NCBI RefSeq assembly: GCF_014489595.1
Contig: NZ_CP060790.1
Location: forward strand, 4,278,001 to 4,342,000
Reading direction: 5' to 3'
DNA from: Paenacidovorax monticola
Lineage (GTDB): Bacteria > Pseudomonadota > Gammaproteobacteria > Burkholderiales > Burkholderiaceae_C
DNA: 64,000 nucleotides
Shown here: in pieces, positions 37,240 to 47,637 of the stretch
How the letters are laid out: the number at the start of each line of letters is the position of its first letter
Numbering within the stretch: position 1 is the stretch's first letter
Notes under the pieces: model-generated
Told to the model about the DNA's origin: nothing
Databases searched by the model: none
Seen by the model: the letters and a program-made list of their open reading frames with translations, nothing else
Program-made: the position numbers and the translations under genes

Positions 37240-38193
37240 ATGACACTCACCATCCAGCACCTGTACTACCTCGTCGGCGCGATCCTGGCCATCACGGCCG
37301 TGATGACCGTGGCCGATGCGAGCAACCCCAAGCGCTTTTCCAGCGCACTGTTCTGGGGCCTGTACGCCCTGGTATTCCTCGTCGGCGACCAACTGCCCCC
37401 GGTCTGGGTAGGCGCGGGCGCCGTCGTGATGGCGCTGATCGCCGGCTTCGGCGGCGTGGGCTCGGGCGGCCATGCGCCGCGCAGCGCGGCCGAGTACCTG
37501 GCCAGCGCCAAGCGCCTGGGCAACAAGCTGTTCATCCCGGCCCTGGCGATTCCGCTCATCACCATGGTGGGCACGCTCTCGGCCAAGCACCTGTCGATCG
37601 GCGGCACCCCGCTGCTCGACCCCAAGAACACCACGCTGGTGAGCCTGGGCGTGGGCTGCGTGCTGTCGCTGGCGCTCGCCTGCTGGCTGACGCGCGAGAC
37701 GCCCGCACAGGGCCTGCGCGAGTCGCGCCGCCTGACCGACGCGCTGGGCTGGGCCCTGGTGCTGCCGCAGATGCTGGGCATGCTGGGCCTGGTGTTCTCC
37801 GACGCGGGTGTGGGCAAGGCCGTGGCGCACGTGACCACCACCTACATCAACATGGACATCCGCTTCGTGGCCGTGGCCGTGTACGTGGTGGGCATGGCGC
37901 TCTTCACCGTCATCATGGGCAACGGCTTCGCCGCCTTCCCGGTGATGACGGGCGGCGTGGGCGTGCCCATCCTCGTGGGCGTGTACCACGGCGATCCGGC
38001 GGTGATGGCGGCCGTGGGCATGCTGTCGGGCTACTGCGGCACGCTGCTCACGCCCATGGCGGCCAATTTCAACATCGTGCCCGCCGCGCTGCTCGAGATC
38101 GACAAGAATGCCGTGATCCGCGCGCAGGTGCCCACGGCACTCGCGCTGCTGACGGCCAACGTGTTTCTGCTCTACTTCCTGATGTTCCGCTAA
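37240..38193 (+). CDS. DUF979 domain membrane protein
   Basis: A 317-residue membrane protein with about nine hydrophobic segments: [40 protein letters not shown] and [20 protein letters not shown]. It is the regular partner of DUF969, two bases downstream of its stop, and together they probably make one permease. Followed 17 bp later by pcp. Substrate not shown by sequence; context suggests 5-oxoproline or pyroglutamyl peptides. Confidence 0.88.
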   Translation: MTLTIQHLYYLVGAILAITAVMTVADASNPKRFSSALFWGLYALVFLVGDQLPPVWVGAGAVVMALIAGFGGVGSGGHAPRSAAEYLASAKRLGNKLFIPALAIPLITMVGTLSAKHLSIGGTPLLDPKNTTLVSLGVGCVLSLALACWLTRETPAQGLRESRRLTDALGWALVLPQMLGMLGLVFSDAGVGKAVAHVTTTYINMDIRFVAVAVYVVGMALFTVIMGNGFAAFPVMTGGVGVPILVGVYHGDPAVMAAVGMLSGYCGTLLTPMAANFNIVPAALLEIDKNAVIRAQVPTALALLTANVFLLYFLMFR

Positions 38194-38210
38194 CCAAGAA
38201 AGGCCGCACC

Positions 38211-38885
38211 GTGCCAGACGCCGCATCCTCCTTCAACGTGCTGCTCACGGGCTTCGAGCCCTTCGAGAACGACCCGATCAACCCCGCCTGGGAGATCGCG
38301 CGGGCCCTGGACGGCTGGCAGCACGCGGGCGCCACCGTGCGCGGCGTGCAGGTGCCCTGCGTGTTTGGCCGCGCCATCGAGGCGCTGGACGAGGCCATGG
38401 CGCGCTGGCAACCCCGGCTGGTGATCTGCCTGGGGCTGGCGGCAGGGCGCAGCGAGATGTCGCTGGAGCGCGTGGCCATCAACGTCGATGACGCACGCAT
38501 TCCCGACCACGCGCACTACCAGCCCGTGGACGTGCCCGTGGTGCCCGGCGGGCCGGCGGCCTACTTCTCCACCCTGCCCATCAAGGCCATCGTGCGCGAC
38601 CTGCGCGCGGCGGGCCTGCCGGGCGCAGTGTCCAACACGGCCGGCACCTTCGTGTGTAACCACATCTTCTACGCGCTCATGCACCGGCTGGCGCAGCAGG
38701 GCATGGGCAGCGAGCCCGTGCGCGGCGGCTTCATCCATGTGCCGGCCTTGCCCGAGCAGGCCGCGCGGCGCCCGGGCATGCCCAGCATGGCGCTGGAGAC
38801 GCAGGTCCAGGCCCTGCGCGTGGTGATTTCCACGGCACTGGCCGTCAGCGAGGATGTGCGCGAAGGCGCGGGCCAACTGCACTGA
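38211..38885 (+). CDS. pcp: Pyroglutamyl-peptidase I
   Basis: A 224-residue cysteine peptidase (family C15) that removes N-terminal 5-oxoproline from peptides. Motifs are [18 protein letters not shown] (N-terminus), the catalytic Cys in [18 protein letters not shown] (about 148) and the His in [12 protein letters not shown] (about 172); the Glu lies in the central LERVAIN region. The start is GTG 38211. It would release 5-oxoproline for the downstream PxpABC. Confidence 0.92.
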   Translation: MPDAASSFNVLLTGFEPFENDPINPAWEIARALDGWQHAGATVRGVQVPCVFGRAIEALDEAMARWQPRLVICLGLAAGRSEMSLERVAINVDDARIPDHAHYQPVDVPVVPGGPAAYFSTLPIKAIVRDLRAAGLPGAVSNTAGTFVCNHIFYALMHRLAQQGMGSEPVRGGFIHVPALPEQAARRPGMPSMALETQVQALRVVISTALAVSEDVREGAGQLH

Positions 38886-38925
38886 TGCCGGGTCCCGGCA
38901 ACGGGGCCGCAACGAGGATATGACG

Positions 38926-39684
38926 ATGAAAATGGACTTGAACAGCGACCTGGGCGAGAGCCTGGGTGCCTGGCGCATGGGCGACGATGCAGCCATGCTG
39001 GGCATCGTGAGCAGTGCCAACGTGGCCTGCGGCTTCCACGCGGGCGACGCGGCCGGCATCCTGCGCACGCTGCGCGAGGCCGCCGCGCGCGGCGTGGTGG
39101 TGGGCGCGCATGTGGCCTACCGCGACCTCGTGGGCTTCGGCCGCCGCAACATGGACGTGGAGAGCGCCGACCTCGTGGCCGACGTGATCTACCAGATCGG
39201 CGCGCTCCAGGGGCTGGCCCGGGCGGCCGGCACCACCGTGCGCTACGTGAAGCCGCACGGCGCGCTCTACAACACCATCGCCCACGACGAACGGCAGGCG
39301 CGCGATGTCATCTCGGCCATCCGCGCGGTGGACCCGGGCCTGGCGCTCGTGGCGCTCGCGGGCTCGCCGCTCATCGGCTGGGCGCGCGATGCAGGCCTGC
39401 GCGTGGTGGCCGAGGCGTTCGCCGACCGTGCCTACACGCCTGCGGGCGCGCTCGTCTCTCGCCGCGAGAAGGGCGCCGTGCTGCACGACGCGCAACGGAT
39501 CGCCGAGCGCATGCTGCGCCTGGTGCGCGAGGGGGCCGTGGAGGCCATCGACGGCAGCACCGTGCGCATCGAGGCCGACTCGATCTGCGTGCATGGCGAC
39601 AGCCCCGATGCCGTGGCCATCGCGCGCCGCCTGCGCGAGCGCTTCGAGCAGGAGGGCGTGGCCATTACCTCGTTCGCTGCATAA
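38926..39684 (+). CDS. pxpA: 5-oxoprolinase subunit PxpA (LamB/YcsF family)
   Basis: A 252-residue protein of the LamB/YcsF family. With PxpB and PxpC it makes the ATP-dependent bacterial 5-oxoprolinase, which opens 5-oxoproline to glutamate. Motifs are [50 protein letters not shown] and [20 protein letters not shown] 38926 has Shine-Dalgarno-like GAGGA at good distance; ATG 38920 is possible. Forty bases separate it from pcp. Confidence 0.95.
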   Translation: MKMDLNSDLGESLGAWRMGDDAAMLGIVSSANVACGFHAGDAAGILRTLREAAARGVVVGAHVAYRDLVGFGRRNMDVESADLVADVIYQIGALQGLARAAGTTVRYVKPHGALYNTIAHDERQARDVISAIRAVDPGLALVALAGSPLIGWARDAGLRVVAEAFADRAYTPAGALVSRREKGAVLHDAQRIAERMLRLVREGAVEAIDGSTVRIEADSICVHGDSPDAVAIARRLRERFEQEGVAITSFAA

Positions 39685-39699
39685 CGGAGGCACTGGCCG

Positions 39700-41307
39700 A
39701 TGATGCGTTTCCTGCCCGTCAACCTCAACGCGGTCCTGGTCGAGCTCGACAACCTGGACCAGACGCTCGCGCTGCTGGCCTCGCTGCGACGCGAGCCGCT
39801 CGCCGGCGTCGACGAAATCGTGCCCGCCGCGCGCACGCTGCTGATCACCTTCCGCCCCGCCGTGCAGAGCATGGCCGGCATCGTGCAGGCGCTCTCGCGC
39901 CGCGACGTGAGCGCGCAGGTGGAGCGTGGCGGCACGCTCGTCGAGATTCCCGTGCGCTACGACGGCGAGGACCTCGCCGAGGTGGCGCAGATCCTCGGCA
40001 TCACGCCCGAGGAGGTGGTGCGCCGCCACACGGGCAGCGAATACACCGTGGCCTTCACGGGCTTCGCGCCGGGCTTCGGCTACCTCACGGGCGGCCATCC
40101 GAGCTTCAACGTGCCGCGCCGCGCCACGCCGCGCACGCGCCTGCCGGCGGGCTCCGTGGCTCTCGCGGGCACGTTCAGCGCCGTGTACCCGCAGGCCAGC
40201 CCCGGGGGCTGGCAGATCATCGGCACCACGCCCACCGCGATGTGGGACATCGCCCGCGAGGTGCCCGCGCTGCTGCAGCCGGGCTACCGCGTGCGCTTCG
40301 TCGATATTGCTACGCTTTCAGGAGCCGCTGCCGCAGCTCTGGAAGGCGCAGGAAGGCCAAAGGCCATTGAATTTGCCGCTGCCGTGCCAGGCACGGGCCC
40401 TGCGCTCGAAGTGCGCGCGCCCGGCCTGCTCACGCTGTTCCAGGACCTGGGCCGCCTCGGCCAGGCAGGGCAGGGGGTGTCGGCTTCCGGGGCCATGGAC
40501 CAGGGTGCATGCCGCACGGCCAACCGGTTGGTGGGCAACCCGTCCGACGCGGCCTGCCTCGAAACCGTGAACGGGGGCCTGCAGCTGCGCAGCCGGGGCG
40601 ACACCGTGGTGGCCGTCACGGGCGCCGATGCGCCCCTCGTGCTCACCACCGCCGCGGGCGCGCGCTGGAGCGTGCCGCGCTACCAGAGCGTGGCGCTGGC
40701 CGACGGCGACCTGCTCACCATTGGCGAGCCCACGGCGGGCACGCGCTGCTACGTGGCCGCGCGTGGCGGCTTTGCCGTCCAGCCCGTGCTGGGCAGCTGC
40801 AGCACCGACACGCTCGCGCATGTGGGGCCGCCGGCCCTCGTGGCGGGCGACCTGCTCGCGCTGCGGCCCGTGGCGCAGGGCGCCGTGGTCGGGGCCGAGG
40901 AACTGCCGCCCGTCGGCCTGCCCAGCGTGCATGAGGACGTGGTGCTCGACGTGGTGCTGGGCCCGCGCACCGACTGGTTCACGCCCGAGGCCGTGGAGCT
41001 GCTCGCACGCCAGCGCTGGCGGGTCACGCCCCAGTCCAACCGCGTGGGGCTGCGCCTGGCGGGCGAGGTGCCGCTGGCGCGCGCCGTGACCGGCGAGCTG
41101 CAGAGCGAGGGCACGCCCACGGGCGCCATCCAGGTGCCCCCGAGCGGCCAGCCCGTGCTGTTCCTGGCCGACCATCCGCTCACCGGAGGCTATCCGGTGA
41201 TCGGCTGTATCGCGCCCCACCACCTGGACCGCGCGGGGCAGATCCCCGTGAACGCCTGGGTGCGCTTCAACCCCATTCAATCTTTCGAGCCCGTGGAAAC
41301 GCCATGA
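39700..41307 (+). CDS. pxpBC: 5-oxoprolinase subunits B and C fused (PxpB-PxpC)
   Basis: A 535-residue fusion. The PxpB/AHS1 part (about 1-210) has [37 protein letters not shown] and [10 protein letters not shown]. The PxpC/AHS2 part (about 230-525) has [52 protein letters not shown] and [15 protein letters not shown]. The linker (about 206-232) is Ala-rich and is encoded by DNA of different texture, perhaps derived from an intergenic repeat. Such B-C fusions are known. The stop overlaps the biotin carboxylase ATG by four bases. Confidence 0.94.
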   Translation: MMRFLPVNLNAVLVELDNLDQTLALLASLRREPLAGVDEIVPAARTLLITFRPAVQSMAGIVQALSRRDVSAQVERGGTLVEIPVRYDGEDLAEVAQILGITPEEVVRRHTGSEYTVAFTGFAPGFGYLTGGHPSFNVPRRATPRTRLPAGSVALAGTFSAVYPQASPGGWQIIGTTPTAMWDIAREVPALLQPGYRVRFVDIATLSGAAAAALEGAGRPKAIEFAAAVPGTGPALEVRAPGLLTLFQDLGRLGQAGQGVSASGAMDQGACRTANRLVGNPSDAACLETVNGGLQLRSRGDTVVAVTGADAPLVLTTAAGARWSVPRYQSVALADGDLLTIGEPTAGTRCYVAARGGFAVQPVLGSCSTDTLAHVGPPALVAGDLLALRPVAQGAVVGAEELPPVGLPSVHEDVVLDVVLGPRTDWFTPEAVELLARQRWRVTPQSNRVGLRLAGEVPLARAVTGELQSEGTPTGAIQVPPSGQPVLFLADHPLTGGYPVIGCIAPHHLDRAGQIPVNAWVRFNPIQSFEPVETP

Positions 41308-43037
41308 AAAAAGTCCTGATCGCCAACCGTGGCGAAATCGCCGTGCGGATTGCGCGCGCCTGCGCCGACTATGGCGTGCAGTCCGTGGCCGTGTATGCCA
41401 ATGCCGACATCGACGCGCTGCATGCGCGCATGGCCGGCGAAGCCTACGGCCTTGACGGCGACAAGCCCGCCGACACCTACCTGAACATTCCCAAGCTGCT
41501 GGAGATCGCGAAGAAGAGTGGCGCGGACGCAGTGCATCCCGGCTACGGTTTTCTGTCCGAAAACGCCGCCTTCGCGCAGGCCGTGATCGATGCGGGCCTG
41601 ACCTGGATCGGCCCCAAGCCCTCCACCATCACCCAGCTGGGCGACAAGGTGGCCGCGCGCAAGATCGCGCTGCAGGTGGGGGCGCCGCTGGTCGCCGGAA
41701 CGAAGGAGCCCGTGAAGGATGCCGCCGAAGTGCTGCGCTTCGCCGAAGACAACGGCCTGCCCATCATCATCAAGGCCGCATTCGGCGGCGGCGGGCGCGG
41801 CATGAAGATCGCCTGGCGCATGGACGAGGTGGCCGAGCTGTACGAGTCCGCCGTGCGCGAAGCGGTCACCGCCTTCGGCCGCGGCGAGTGCTTCGTCGAG
41901 CAGTTCCTTGACAAGCCGCGCCACATCGAGGCCCAGGTCATCGCCGACCAGCATGGCAACGTGGTGGTGCTCGGCACGCGCGACTGCTCGCTGCAGCGGC
42001 GCAACCAGAAGCTGGTGGAAGAGGCGCCCGCGCCCTTCCTGAGTGATGCGCAGCGCGAACGCATCCACGCCGCAGCGCGCGACATCTGCGCGGCGGCGGG
42101 CTATGTCAGCGCGGGCACGGTGGAGTTCCTGCTCTCCACCAGCGGCGCCATCTCCTTCCTCGAGGTGAACACGCGCCTGCAGGTGGAGCACCCCGTGACC
42201 GAGCAGACCACGGGCGTGGATCTCGTGGTGGAGCAGTTGCGCGTGGCCGACGGCCTGCCGCTGTCCATCACCGCCACGCCGGCACCGCTGGGCCACTCGA
42301 TCGAATTCCGCATCAATGCCGAGGACGTGGGCCGGGGCTTCCTGCCCACGCCCGGCCCGGTGGCGCGCTTCGATGCGCCCAGCGGCCCCGGCGTGCGCCT
42401 GGACACCGGGGTGCAGGCAGGCTCCGTGGTGCCGGGCACCTTCGATTCGCTCATGGCCAAGCTCATCGTGAGCGGCGCCACGCGCGAGCAGGCGCTGGCG
42501 CGCGCGCGCCGTGCGCTGGCCGAGTTCCACATCGAGGGTGTGGCCTCGGTGCTGCCGTTCCATCGGGCGGTGATCGGCCACGCGGACTTCGTCGGAACGG
42601 ACGGCTTCAAGGTCCATACGCGCTGGATCGAGACCGACTTCGCCAACACGCTGGCGGCGGCCGTGCGCGCCGAACCCCAGCCCGACGGCAGCCTGCTGCG
42701 CACGGCCATCGAGATCGATGGCCGCCGCGTGTCGCTGGGTCTGCCGGCCGTGCTGCTGCAGGGGCTGGCCGCCGCTGGTGGCGGTGCGGCCGTGCAGGCG
42801 CCTGCGGCCGAGGCCGCGAAGGACGCGGCGGCCGTCACCTCGCCCATCGCGGGCAATCTGCACGCCTGGAAGGTGGCCGATGGCGACCTGGTGAACGAGG
42901 GCGATGTCATCGCCGTGATGGAGGCCATGAAGATGGAGATGCAGGTCACCGCGCACCGCGCGGGCCGCATCGCGCTGCAGGCCGAGGCCGGCAGCTACCA
43001 CGCGGCAGGTACCTGCATCGCCCGCATCGAGGCCTAG
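41304..43037 (+). CDS. Biotin carboxylase with C-terminal biotin carrier domain
   Basis: A 577-residue acyl-CoA-carboxylase-type alpha subunit. The N-terminal biotin carboxylase (about 1-445) shows [33 protein letters not shown] (ATP lid), [15 protein letters not shown] and [18 protein letters not shown]. The carrier domain at the C-terminus has the biotinylation site EAMKMEM with Lys at about 543. No carboxyltransferase subunit of the acyl-CoA type is nearby; instead the gene overlaps pxpBC (ATGA). It may serve the AHS1/AHS2 proteins or an unlinked carboxyltransferase. Confidence 0.9.
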   Translation: MKKVLIANRGEIAVRIARACADYGVQSVAVYANADIDALHARMAGEAYGLDGDKPADTYLNIPKLLEIAKKSGADAVHPGYGFLSENAAFAQAVIDAGLTWIGPKPSTITQLGDKVAARKIALQVGAPLVAGTKEPVKDAAEVLRFAEDNGLPIIIKAAFGGGGRGMKIAWRMDEVAELYESAVREAVTAFGRGECFVEQFLDKPRHIEAQVIADQHGNVVVLGTRDCSLQRRNQKLVEEAPAPFLSDAQRERIHAAARDICAAAGYVSAGTVEFLLSTSGAISFLEVNTRLQVEHPVTEQTTGVDLVVEQLRVADGLPLSITATPAPLGHSIEFRINAEDVGRGFLPTPGPVARFDAPSGPGVRLDTGVQAGSVVPGTFDSLMAKLIVSGATREQALARARRALAEFHIEGVASVLPFHRAVIGHADFVGTDGFKVHTRWIETDFANTLAAAVRAEPQPDGSLLRTAIEIDGRRVSLGLPAVLLQGLAAAGGGAAVQAPAAEAAKDAAAVTSPIAGNLHAWKVADGDLVNEGDVIAVMEAMKMEMQVTAHRAGRIALQAEAGSYHAAGTCIARIEA

Positions 43038-43049
43038 CAGACCGGGGAT

Positions 43050-44402
43050 TCAGGGCGCGGTGGGCGCGGCCATGGTCTCGGTCTTCGCGTTCTCGAGGGC
43101 CTCGGGCTCGTCCGCGTCGCGCCAGTCGGGATGGTTCAGGTGGCGCTCGAGCCGTTCTGTGTCGAGGTCGCCCGTCCACTTGGCCACCACCAGCGTGGCC
43201 ACGCCGTTGCCCACGAGGTTGGTGAGCGCCCGGGCTTCGGACATGAACCGATCGATGCCCAGGATCAGCGCCAGCCCCGCCACGGGTACATGGCCCACGG
43301 CCGACAGCGTGGCCGCGAGCACGATGAAGCCGCTGCCTGTGATGCCTGCCGCACCTTTCGAGGTGAGCAGCAGCACGGCCAGCAGGGTGATCTCCTGCAC
43401 GAGCGTCATGGGCGTGTTCGTGGCCTGGGCGATGAACACGGCAGCCATGGTGAGGTAGATTGAGGTGCCGTCGAGGTTGAACGAGTAGCCCGTGGGAATG
43501 ACGAGGCCCACGGTGGTCTTCTTGGCACCCAGGTTCTCCATCTTCTCCATCATGCGCGGCAACACCGACTCGGATGAGGAGGTGCCCAGCACGATGAGCA
43601 GCTCCTCCTTGATGTACTTGATGAACTTCCAGATCGAGAAGCCGTGCAGGCGCGCGATCGTGCCCAGCACGCCGAAGATGAACAGCAGGCAGGTCAGGTA
43701 GAACGCTCCCATCAGCTTGCCCAGCGACAGCAGCGAACCCAGGCCGTACTTGCCGATGGTGAAGGCCATCGCGCCGAAGGCCCCGATGGGCGCCACCTTC
43801 ATGATGTAGCCCACGATGGTGAACAGCACGTGAGAGGTTCTCTCGATCACGTCGAACACCAGGGTGCCCCGCCCGCCGAAGCGGTGCAGCGCGAAGCCGA
43901 ACAGCACGGCGAACAGCAGCACCTGCAGGATCTCGCCCTTGGCGAAGGCATCGACCACGGTATTGGGGATGATGTTGAGCAGGAACTCCGTGGTCGTGCC
44001 CATCTTGCTCGGCGCCGTGTAGGCCGCGATGGCCTTGGTGTCCAGCGTGGCGGGGTCCACGTTCATGCCCGCGCCGGGGCGCATGAGGTTCACTACCAGC
44101 AGGCCGATGACCAGCGCTATCGAGCTCACCACCTCGAAGTACAGCAGGGCCAGGCCGCCCGTGCGGCCCACTTTCTTCATGTCCTCCATGCCCGCGATGC
44201 CGACCACCACGGTGCAGAAGATGATGGGCGCGATCACCATCTTGATGAGCTTGATGAAGCCATCGCCCAGCGGTTTCATCTGCTCGGCGAGCTGCGGATG
44301 GAAGTAGCCGAGCAGCACGCCGATGACCACGGCCGTGAGCACCTGCACGTACAGCGAGCGGTGCAATGGTCGCTTGGCGGGAATGGGGGTGTGGATCGCC
44401 AT
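43050..44402 (-). CDS. dctA: C4-dicarboxylate:cation symporter DctA
   Basis: A 450-residue transporter of the DAACS family taking up succinate, fumarate and malate. Markers are [60 protein letters not shown] (re-entrant loop) and [19 protein letters not shown], then [21 protein letters not shown] 44400-44402 gives the normal N-terminus; a longer frame upstream lacks support. It is convergent with the biotin carboxylase and divergent from urtA, sharing the gap that has the perfect palindrome. Confidence 0.93.
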   Translation of the reverse strand: MAIHTPIPAKRPLHRSLYVQVLTAVVIGVLLGYFHPQLAEQMKPLGDGFIKLIKMVIAPIIFCTVVVGIAGMEDMKKVGRTGGLALLYFEVVSSIALVIGLLVVNLMRPGAGMNVDPATLDTKAIAAYTAPSKMGTTTEFLLNIIPNTVVDAFAKGEILQVLLFAVLFGFALHRFGGRGTLVFDVIERTSHVLFTIVGYIMKVAPIGAFGAMAFTIGKYGLGSLLSLGKLMGAFYLTCLLFIFGVLGTIARLHGFSIWKFIKYIKEELLIVLGTSSSESVLPRMMEKMENLGAKKTTVGLVIPTGYSFNLDGTSIYLTMAAVFIAQATNTPMTLVQEITLLAVLLLTSKGAAGITGSGFIVLAATLSAVGHVPVAGLALILGIDRFMSEARALTNLVGNGVATLVVAKWTGDLDTERLERHLNHPDWRDADEPEALENAKTETMAAPTAP

Positions 44403-44496
44403 GGAAGCCTCCGCAGGGGATGCAACGACGGCCCCACTGTATTCCTCTGCCGCCCGGTTGGTAAGAGGGGGAGGGCGGCCCCGGTGCGGGCCCATG

Positions 44497-44512
44497 TACG
44501 CCACCTGGCGTA
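44497..44512. promoter_or_regulatory. Perfect palindromic operator in the dctA-urtA gap
   Basis: TACGCCACCTGGCGTA: seven-base arms around CC. It lies 109 bp before the urtA ATG and 94 bp before the dctA ATG. Fifteen bases (ATACGCCAGGTGGCG on the other strand) are identical to the site between ureA and the sensor kinase gene. Confidence 0.6.
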
Positions 44513-44621
44513 TTGGCCGTGTGGGGGGCGCTGCCCAGAATCGGTTCCATCGCTGAGGTTCGATTCCTCTCCTGGGAGGACCCGGCGACCAACCTCCCCT
44601 TCACTCTGTCTGGAGCCGCTC

Positions 44622-45884
44622 ATGCAACGTCGATCCACCCTCAAGGCGCTCTCCGCCGCCCTGGCCCTGGCGGGCCTTGCCGCCGTGCCCGCCCACGCCG
44701 CCGACACCATCAAGGTGGGCGTGCTGCACAGCCTCTCGGGCACCATGGCCATCTCGGAAACCGTGCTCAAGGACACGGTGCTCATGGCCATCGACGAAAT
44801 CAACGCCAAGGGCGGCGTGCTGGGCAAGAAGCTCGAGCCCGTGGTGGTGGACCCGGCCTCCAACTGGCCCCTGTTCGCCGAGAAGACCAAGCAGCTGCTG
44901 GGCCAGGACAAGGTGTCGGTCATCTTCGGCTGCTGGACCTCGGTGAGCCGCAAGTCGGTGCTGCCCGTGGTCGAGGAGATGAACGGCCTGCTGTTCTACC
45001 CCGTGCAGTACGAGGGGGAGGAGCTGTCCAAGAACGTGTTCTATACCGGCGCCGCGCCCAACCAGCAGGCCATCCCCGCCGTGGACTACCTCATGAGCAA
45101 GGACGGCGGCGGTGCCAAGCGCTGGGTGCTGTTGGGCACCGACTACGTGTACCCGCGCACCACGAACAAGATCCTGCGCGCCTACCTCAAGAGCAAGGGC
45201 GTGAAGGACAGCGACATCGACGAGAAGTACACCCCCTTCGGCCACAGCGATTACCAGACCATCGTGGCCGACATCAAGAAGTTCAGCCAGGGCGGCAAGA
45301 CGGCCGTGGTCTCCACGATCAATGGCGATTCCAACGTGCCCTTCTACAAGGAACTGGGCAACGCGGGCCTCAAGGCCAAGGACGTGCCCGTGGTCGCCTT
45401 CAGCGTGGGCGAGGAAGAGCTGCGCGGCGTGGACACCAAGCCGCTCGTGGGCCACCTGGCCGCGTGGAACTACTTCATGTCCATCAAGAACCCCGAGAAC
45501 ACGGCGTTCATCAAGAAGTGGAGCGACTACGCCAAGGCCAAGAACATCGCCGGCCACAAGGACAAGCCGCTGACCAACGACCCGATGGAAGCCACCTACA
45601 TCGGCATCCACATGTGGAAGCAGGCCGTCGAGAAGGCCAAGAGCACGGACGTGGACAAGGTCATCGCCGCCATGGCCGGCCAGACCTTCAAGGCGCCCTC
45701 GGGCATCGTCAGCAAGATGGACGAGAAGAACCACCACCTGCACAAGAGCGTGTTCATCGGCGAGATCAAGGCCGATGGCCAGTTCAACGTGGTGTGGAAG
45801 ACGCCGGGCCCGGTCAAGGCCAAGCCCTGGAGCCCCTACATCGAAGGCAACGACAAGAAGAAGGACGAGCCGGAAGCCAAGTAA
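44622..45884 (+). CDS. urtA: Urea ABC transporter substrate-binding protein UrtA
   Basis: A 420-residue periplasmic urea-binding protein. The signal peptide MQRRSTLKALSAALALAG has an RRSTLK twin-arginine-like motif and a cut near AHA-AD. The mature part has GVLHSLSGTMAISETVLKD, GGVLGKKLEPVVVDPASNWP, FGCWTSVSRKSVLPVVE, LLFYPVQYEGEE and FYTGAAPNQQAIPAVDYL, the UrtA signature set. Start ATG 44622. Two terminator-like hairpins follow before urtB, which would give more binding protein than permease. Confidence 0.96.
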   Translation: MQRRSTLKALSAALALAGLAAVPAHAADTIKVGVLHSLSGTMAISETVLKDTVLMAIDEINAKGGVLGKKLEPVVVDPASNWPLFAEKTKQLLGQDKVSVIFGCWTSVSRKSVLPVVEEMNGLLFYPVQYEGEELSKNVFYTGAAPNQQAIPAVDYLMSKDGGGAKRWVLLGTDYVYPRTTNKILRAYLKSKGVKDSDIDEKYTPFGHSDYQTIVADIKKFSQGGKTAVVSTINGDSNVPFYKELGNAGLKAKDVPVVAFSVGEEELRGVDTKPLVGHLAAWNYFMSIKNPENTAFIKKWSDYAKAKNIAGHKDKPLTNDPMEATYIGIHMWKQAVEKAKSTDVDKVIAAMAGQTFKAPSGIVSKMDEKNHHLHKSVFIGEIKADGQFNVVWKTPGPVKAKPWSPYIEGNDKKKDEPEAK

Positions 45885-45937
45885 GCCGTTCGAGGGTGCG
45901 GGGGACGCGGGGCGCAGGGGCCCTGCCATCCCCCGTT

Positions 45938-46024
45938 GGCGGCGCGGTGCGAGCGCGCCGCCCTTTTGCCGCCAGGCCACCCCTGGGCAAAGAGCGGCCT
46001 CCCGGGGATGCGCGGAGGCCTTTT
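45938..46024 (+). terminator. Two tandem terminator-like hairpins between urtA and urtB
   Basis: First hairpin: GGCGGCGCG/CGCGCCGCC with a 7-nt loop, then CTTTT (45938-45967). Second: GGCCTCC/GGAGGCC with an 11-nt loop, then TTTT (45996-46024). Short U tracts suggest partial termination (attenuation) inside the operon. Confidence 0.65.
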
Positions 46025-46040
46025 CTGGGGAACACTGAAC

Positions 46041-47618
46041 ATGTTGCGACGATTACTGGCCTGCTGCATGGGGCTGGCTTGCTGGATGGGCGGCGTGGCG
46101 CACGCGCTCACCGCCGCCGAGGCCCTGGCCATGGCCCAGGGCGATACCGACGAGCGCATCGCCGCGATGCAGGGTGCCGTGGCGCAGGCCGATGCGCGCA
46201 CGGCCGATTTTCTGAAGGCCCTGGCCGATGACGCCGTCGTCGTTGCCGATGGCAAGGCCTGGGTGGTGCGGGACGGCAAGGGCCAGGACCCCGTCACGGG
46301 CGCCGAAGCCACCGTGCCCGAAGGGGTCGAGGAGGTCGTCAACAACAACCGCATGCGCGGCGAGATCGATACCGCGCTGGCCGCGCTGCAGCTCTTCGGG
46401 CCCGATGCCCGGGCCCGCCTGCAGGCAGCGCGCGCGCTGAGCAAGGAGCCTGACGCAGCGCGCCTGCCATTGCTCGAAAAGGCCTTGCTCACCGAAACCG
46501 ACAGCGCCGTGAAGGCGCAGCTCGCGCTGGCCAAGGCGGCCGTGCAGCTGGGCAGCGAGGCCGCGGCAGAGCGCCGCGCGGCCGCAGCGCAGCTGGCCGA
46601 CAGCGCCACGCCCGAGACGCGGCTGCTGCTCAACGAACGCCTGGCCACCGAGGACGATGCGGCCGTCCGCGTGCAGCTGCAGCGCGCGCTGGCCATGGTG
46701 AACGACCGGCTGGCCTGGGGCGAGCGCCTGGGCGCGCTGTTCTCGGGCATCAGCCTGGGCTCCATCCTGCTGCTCGTGGCGCTGGGCCTGGCCATCACCT
46801 ATGGGCTCATGGGCGTGATCAACATGGCCCATGGCGAACTCATGATGATCGGCGCCTACGCCACCTACGTGGTGCAGGGGCTGTTCCAGAAATACCTGCC
46901 GGGCGCGTTCGACTGGTACCTGGTGGCCGCGCTGCCCCTGGCCTTCGGCGCCTCGGCGCTCGTGGGGGCCGTGCTGGAGCGCGGGGTGCTGCGCTTCCTC
47001 TATGGCCGCCCGCTGGAGACCCTGCTGGCCACGTGGGGCATCAGCCTGGTGCTCATGCAGCTTGTGCGCACGCTGTTCGGTGCCCAGAACGTGGGTGTGG
47101 AGAACCCCGCCTGGATGAGCGGCGGCCTGCAGCTGCTGCCCAACCTCACGCTGCCCTACAACCGGCTCGTGATCATCGCGTTCGCCATCGCCGTGCTGCT
47201 CGCCATGGGCTGGCTCATCGGGCGCACGCGCCTGGGCCTGTTCGTGCGCGGCGTCACGCAGAACCGGCCCATCGCCTCGTGCATGGGCGTGAACACGGCG
47301 CGCGTGGACACCATGGCGTTCGCGCTCGGCTCGGGCATTGCGGGCCTGGCGGGCTGCGCGCTCTCGCAGGTGGGCAACGTGGGGCCCGACCTGGGGCAGA
47401 GCTACATCGTCGATGCCTTCATGGTCGTGGTGCTGGGCGGCGTGGGGCAGCTTGCGGGCACGGTGTACGCGGCGCTGGGCCTGGGTGTTCTGGCCAAGTT
47501 CCTTGAAGGCTGGACGGGCGCGGTGCTTGCCAAGATCGCCGTGCTCGTCTTCATCATCGTCTTCATCCAGAAGCGGCCGCAGGGCATCTTCGCGGTCAAG
47601 GGGCGCACCGCTGACTAA
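46041..47618 (+). CDS. urtB: Urea ABC transporter permease UrtB
   Basis: A 525-residue permease. A signal sequence (1-22) is followed by a helical periplasmic-type region of about 210 residues, typical of UrtB and absent from LivH. The LivH-like membrane domain (about 235-515) has ITYGLMGVINMAHGELMMIG, GVTQNRPIASCMGVNTARVD and DAFMVVVLGGVGQLAGTVYA. Start ATG 46041. Part of urtABCDE. Confidence 0.95.
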   Translation: MLRRLLACCMGLACWMGGVAHALTAAEALAMAQGDTDERIAAMQGAVAQADARTADFLKALADDAVVVADGKAWVVRDGKGQDPVTGAEATVPEGVEEVVNNNRMRGEIDTALAALQLFGPDARARLQAARALSKEPDAARLPLLEKALLTETDSAVKAQLALAKAAVQLGSEAAAERRAAAAQLADSATPETRLLLNERLATEDDAAVRVQLQRALAMVNDRLAWGERLGALFSGISLGSILLLVALGLAITYGLMGVINMAHGELMMIGAYATYVVQGLFQKYLPGAFDWYLVAALPLAFGASALVGAVLERGVLRFLYGRPLETLLATWGISLVLMQLVRTLFGAQNVGVENPAWMSGGLQLLPNLTLPYNRLVIIAFAIAVLLAMGWLIGRTRLGLFVRGVTQNRPIASCMGVNTARVDTMAFALGSGIAGLAGCALSQVGNVGPDLGQSYIVDAFMVVVLGGVGQLAGTVYAALGLGVLAKFLEGWTGAVLAKIAVLVFIIVFIQKRPQGIFAVKGRTAD

Positions 47619-47637
47619 AGGCCGACCGAGACAGACC

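Noticed and set aside
44460..44621. Possible sigma-54 promoter before urtA
   Set aside because: TGGCG-TTGG-like bases occur, but the GG-N10-GC spacing is not met.
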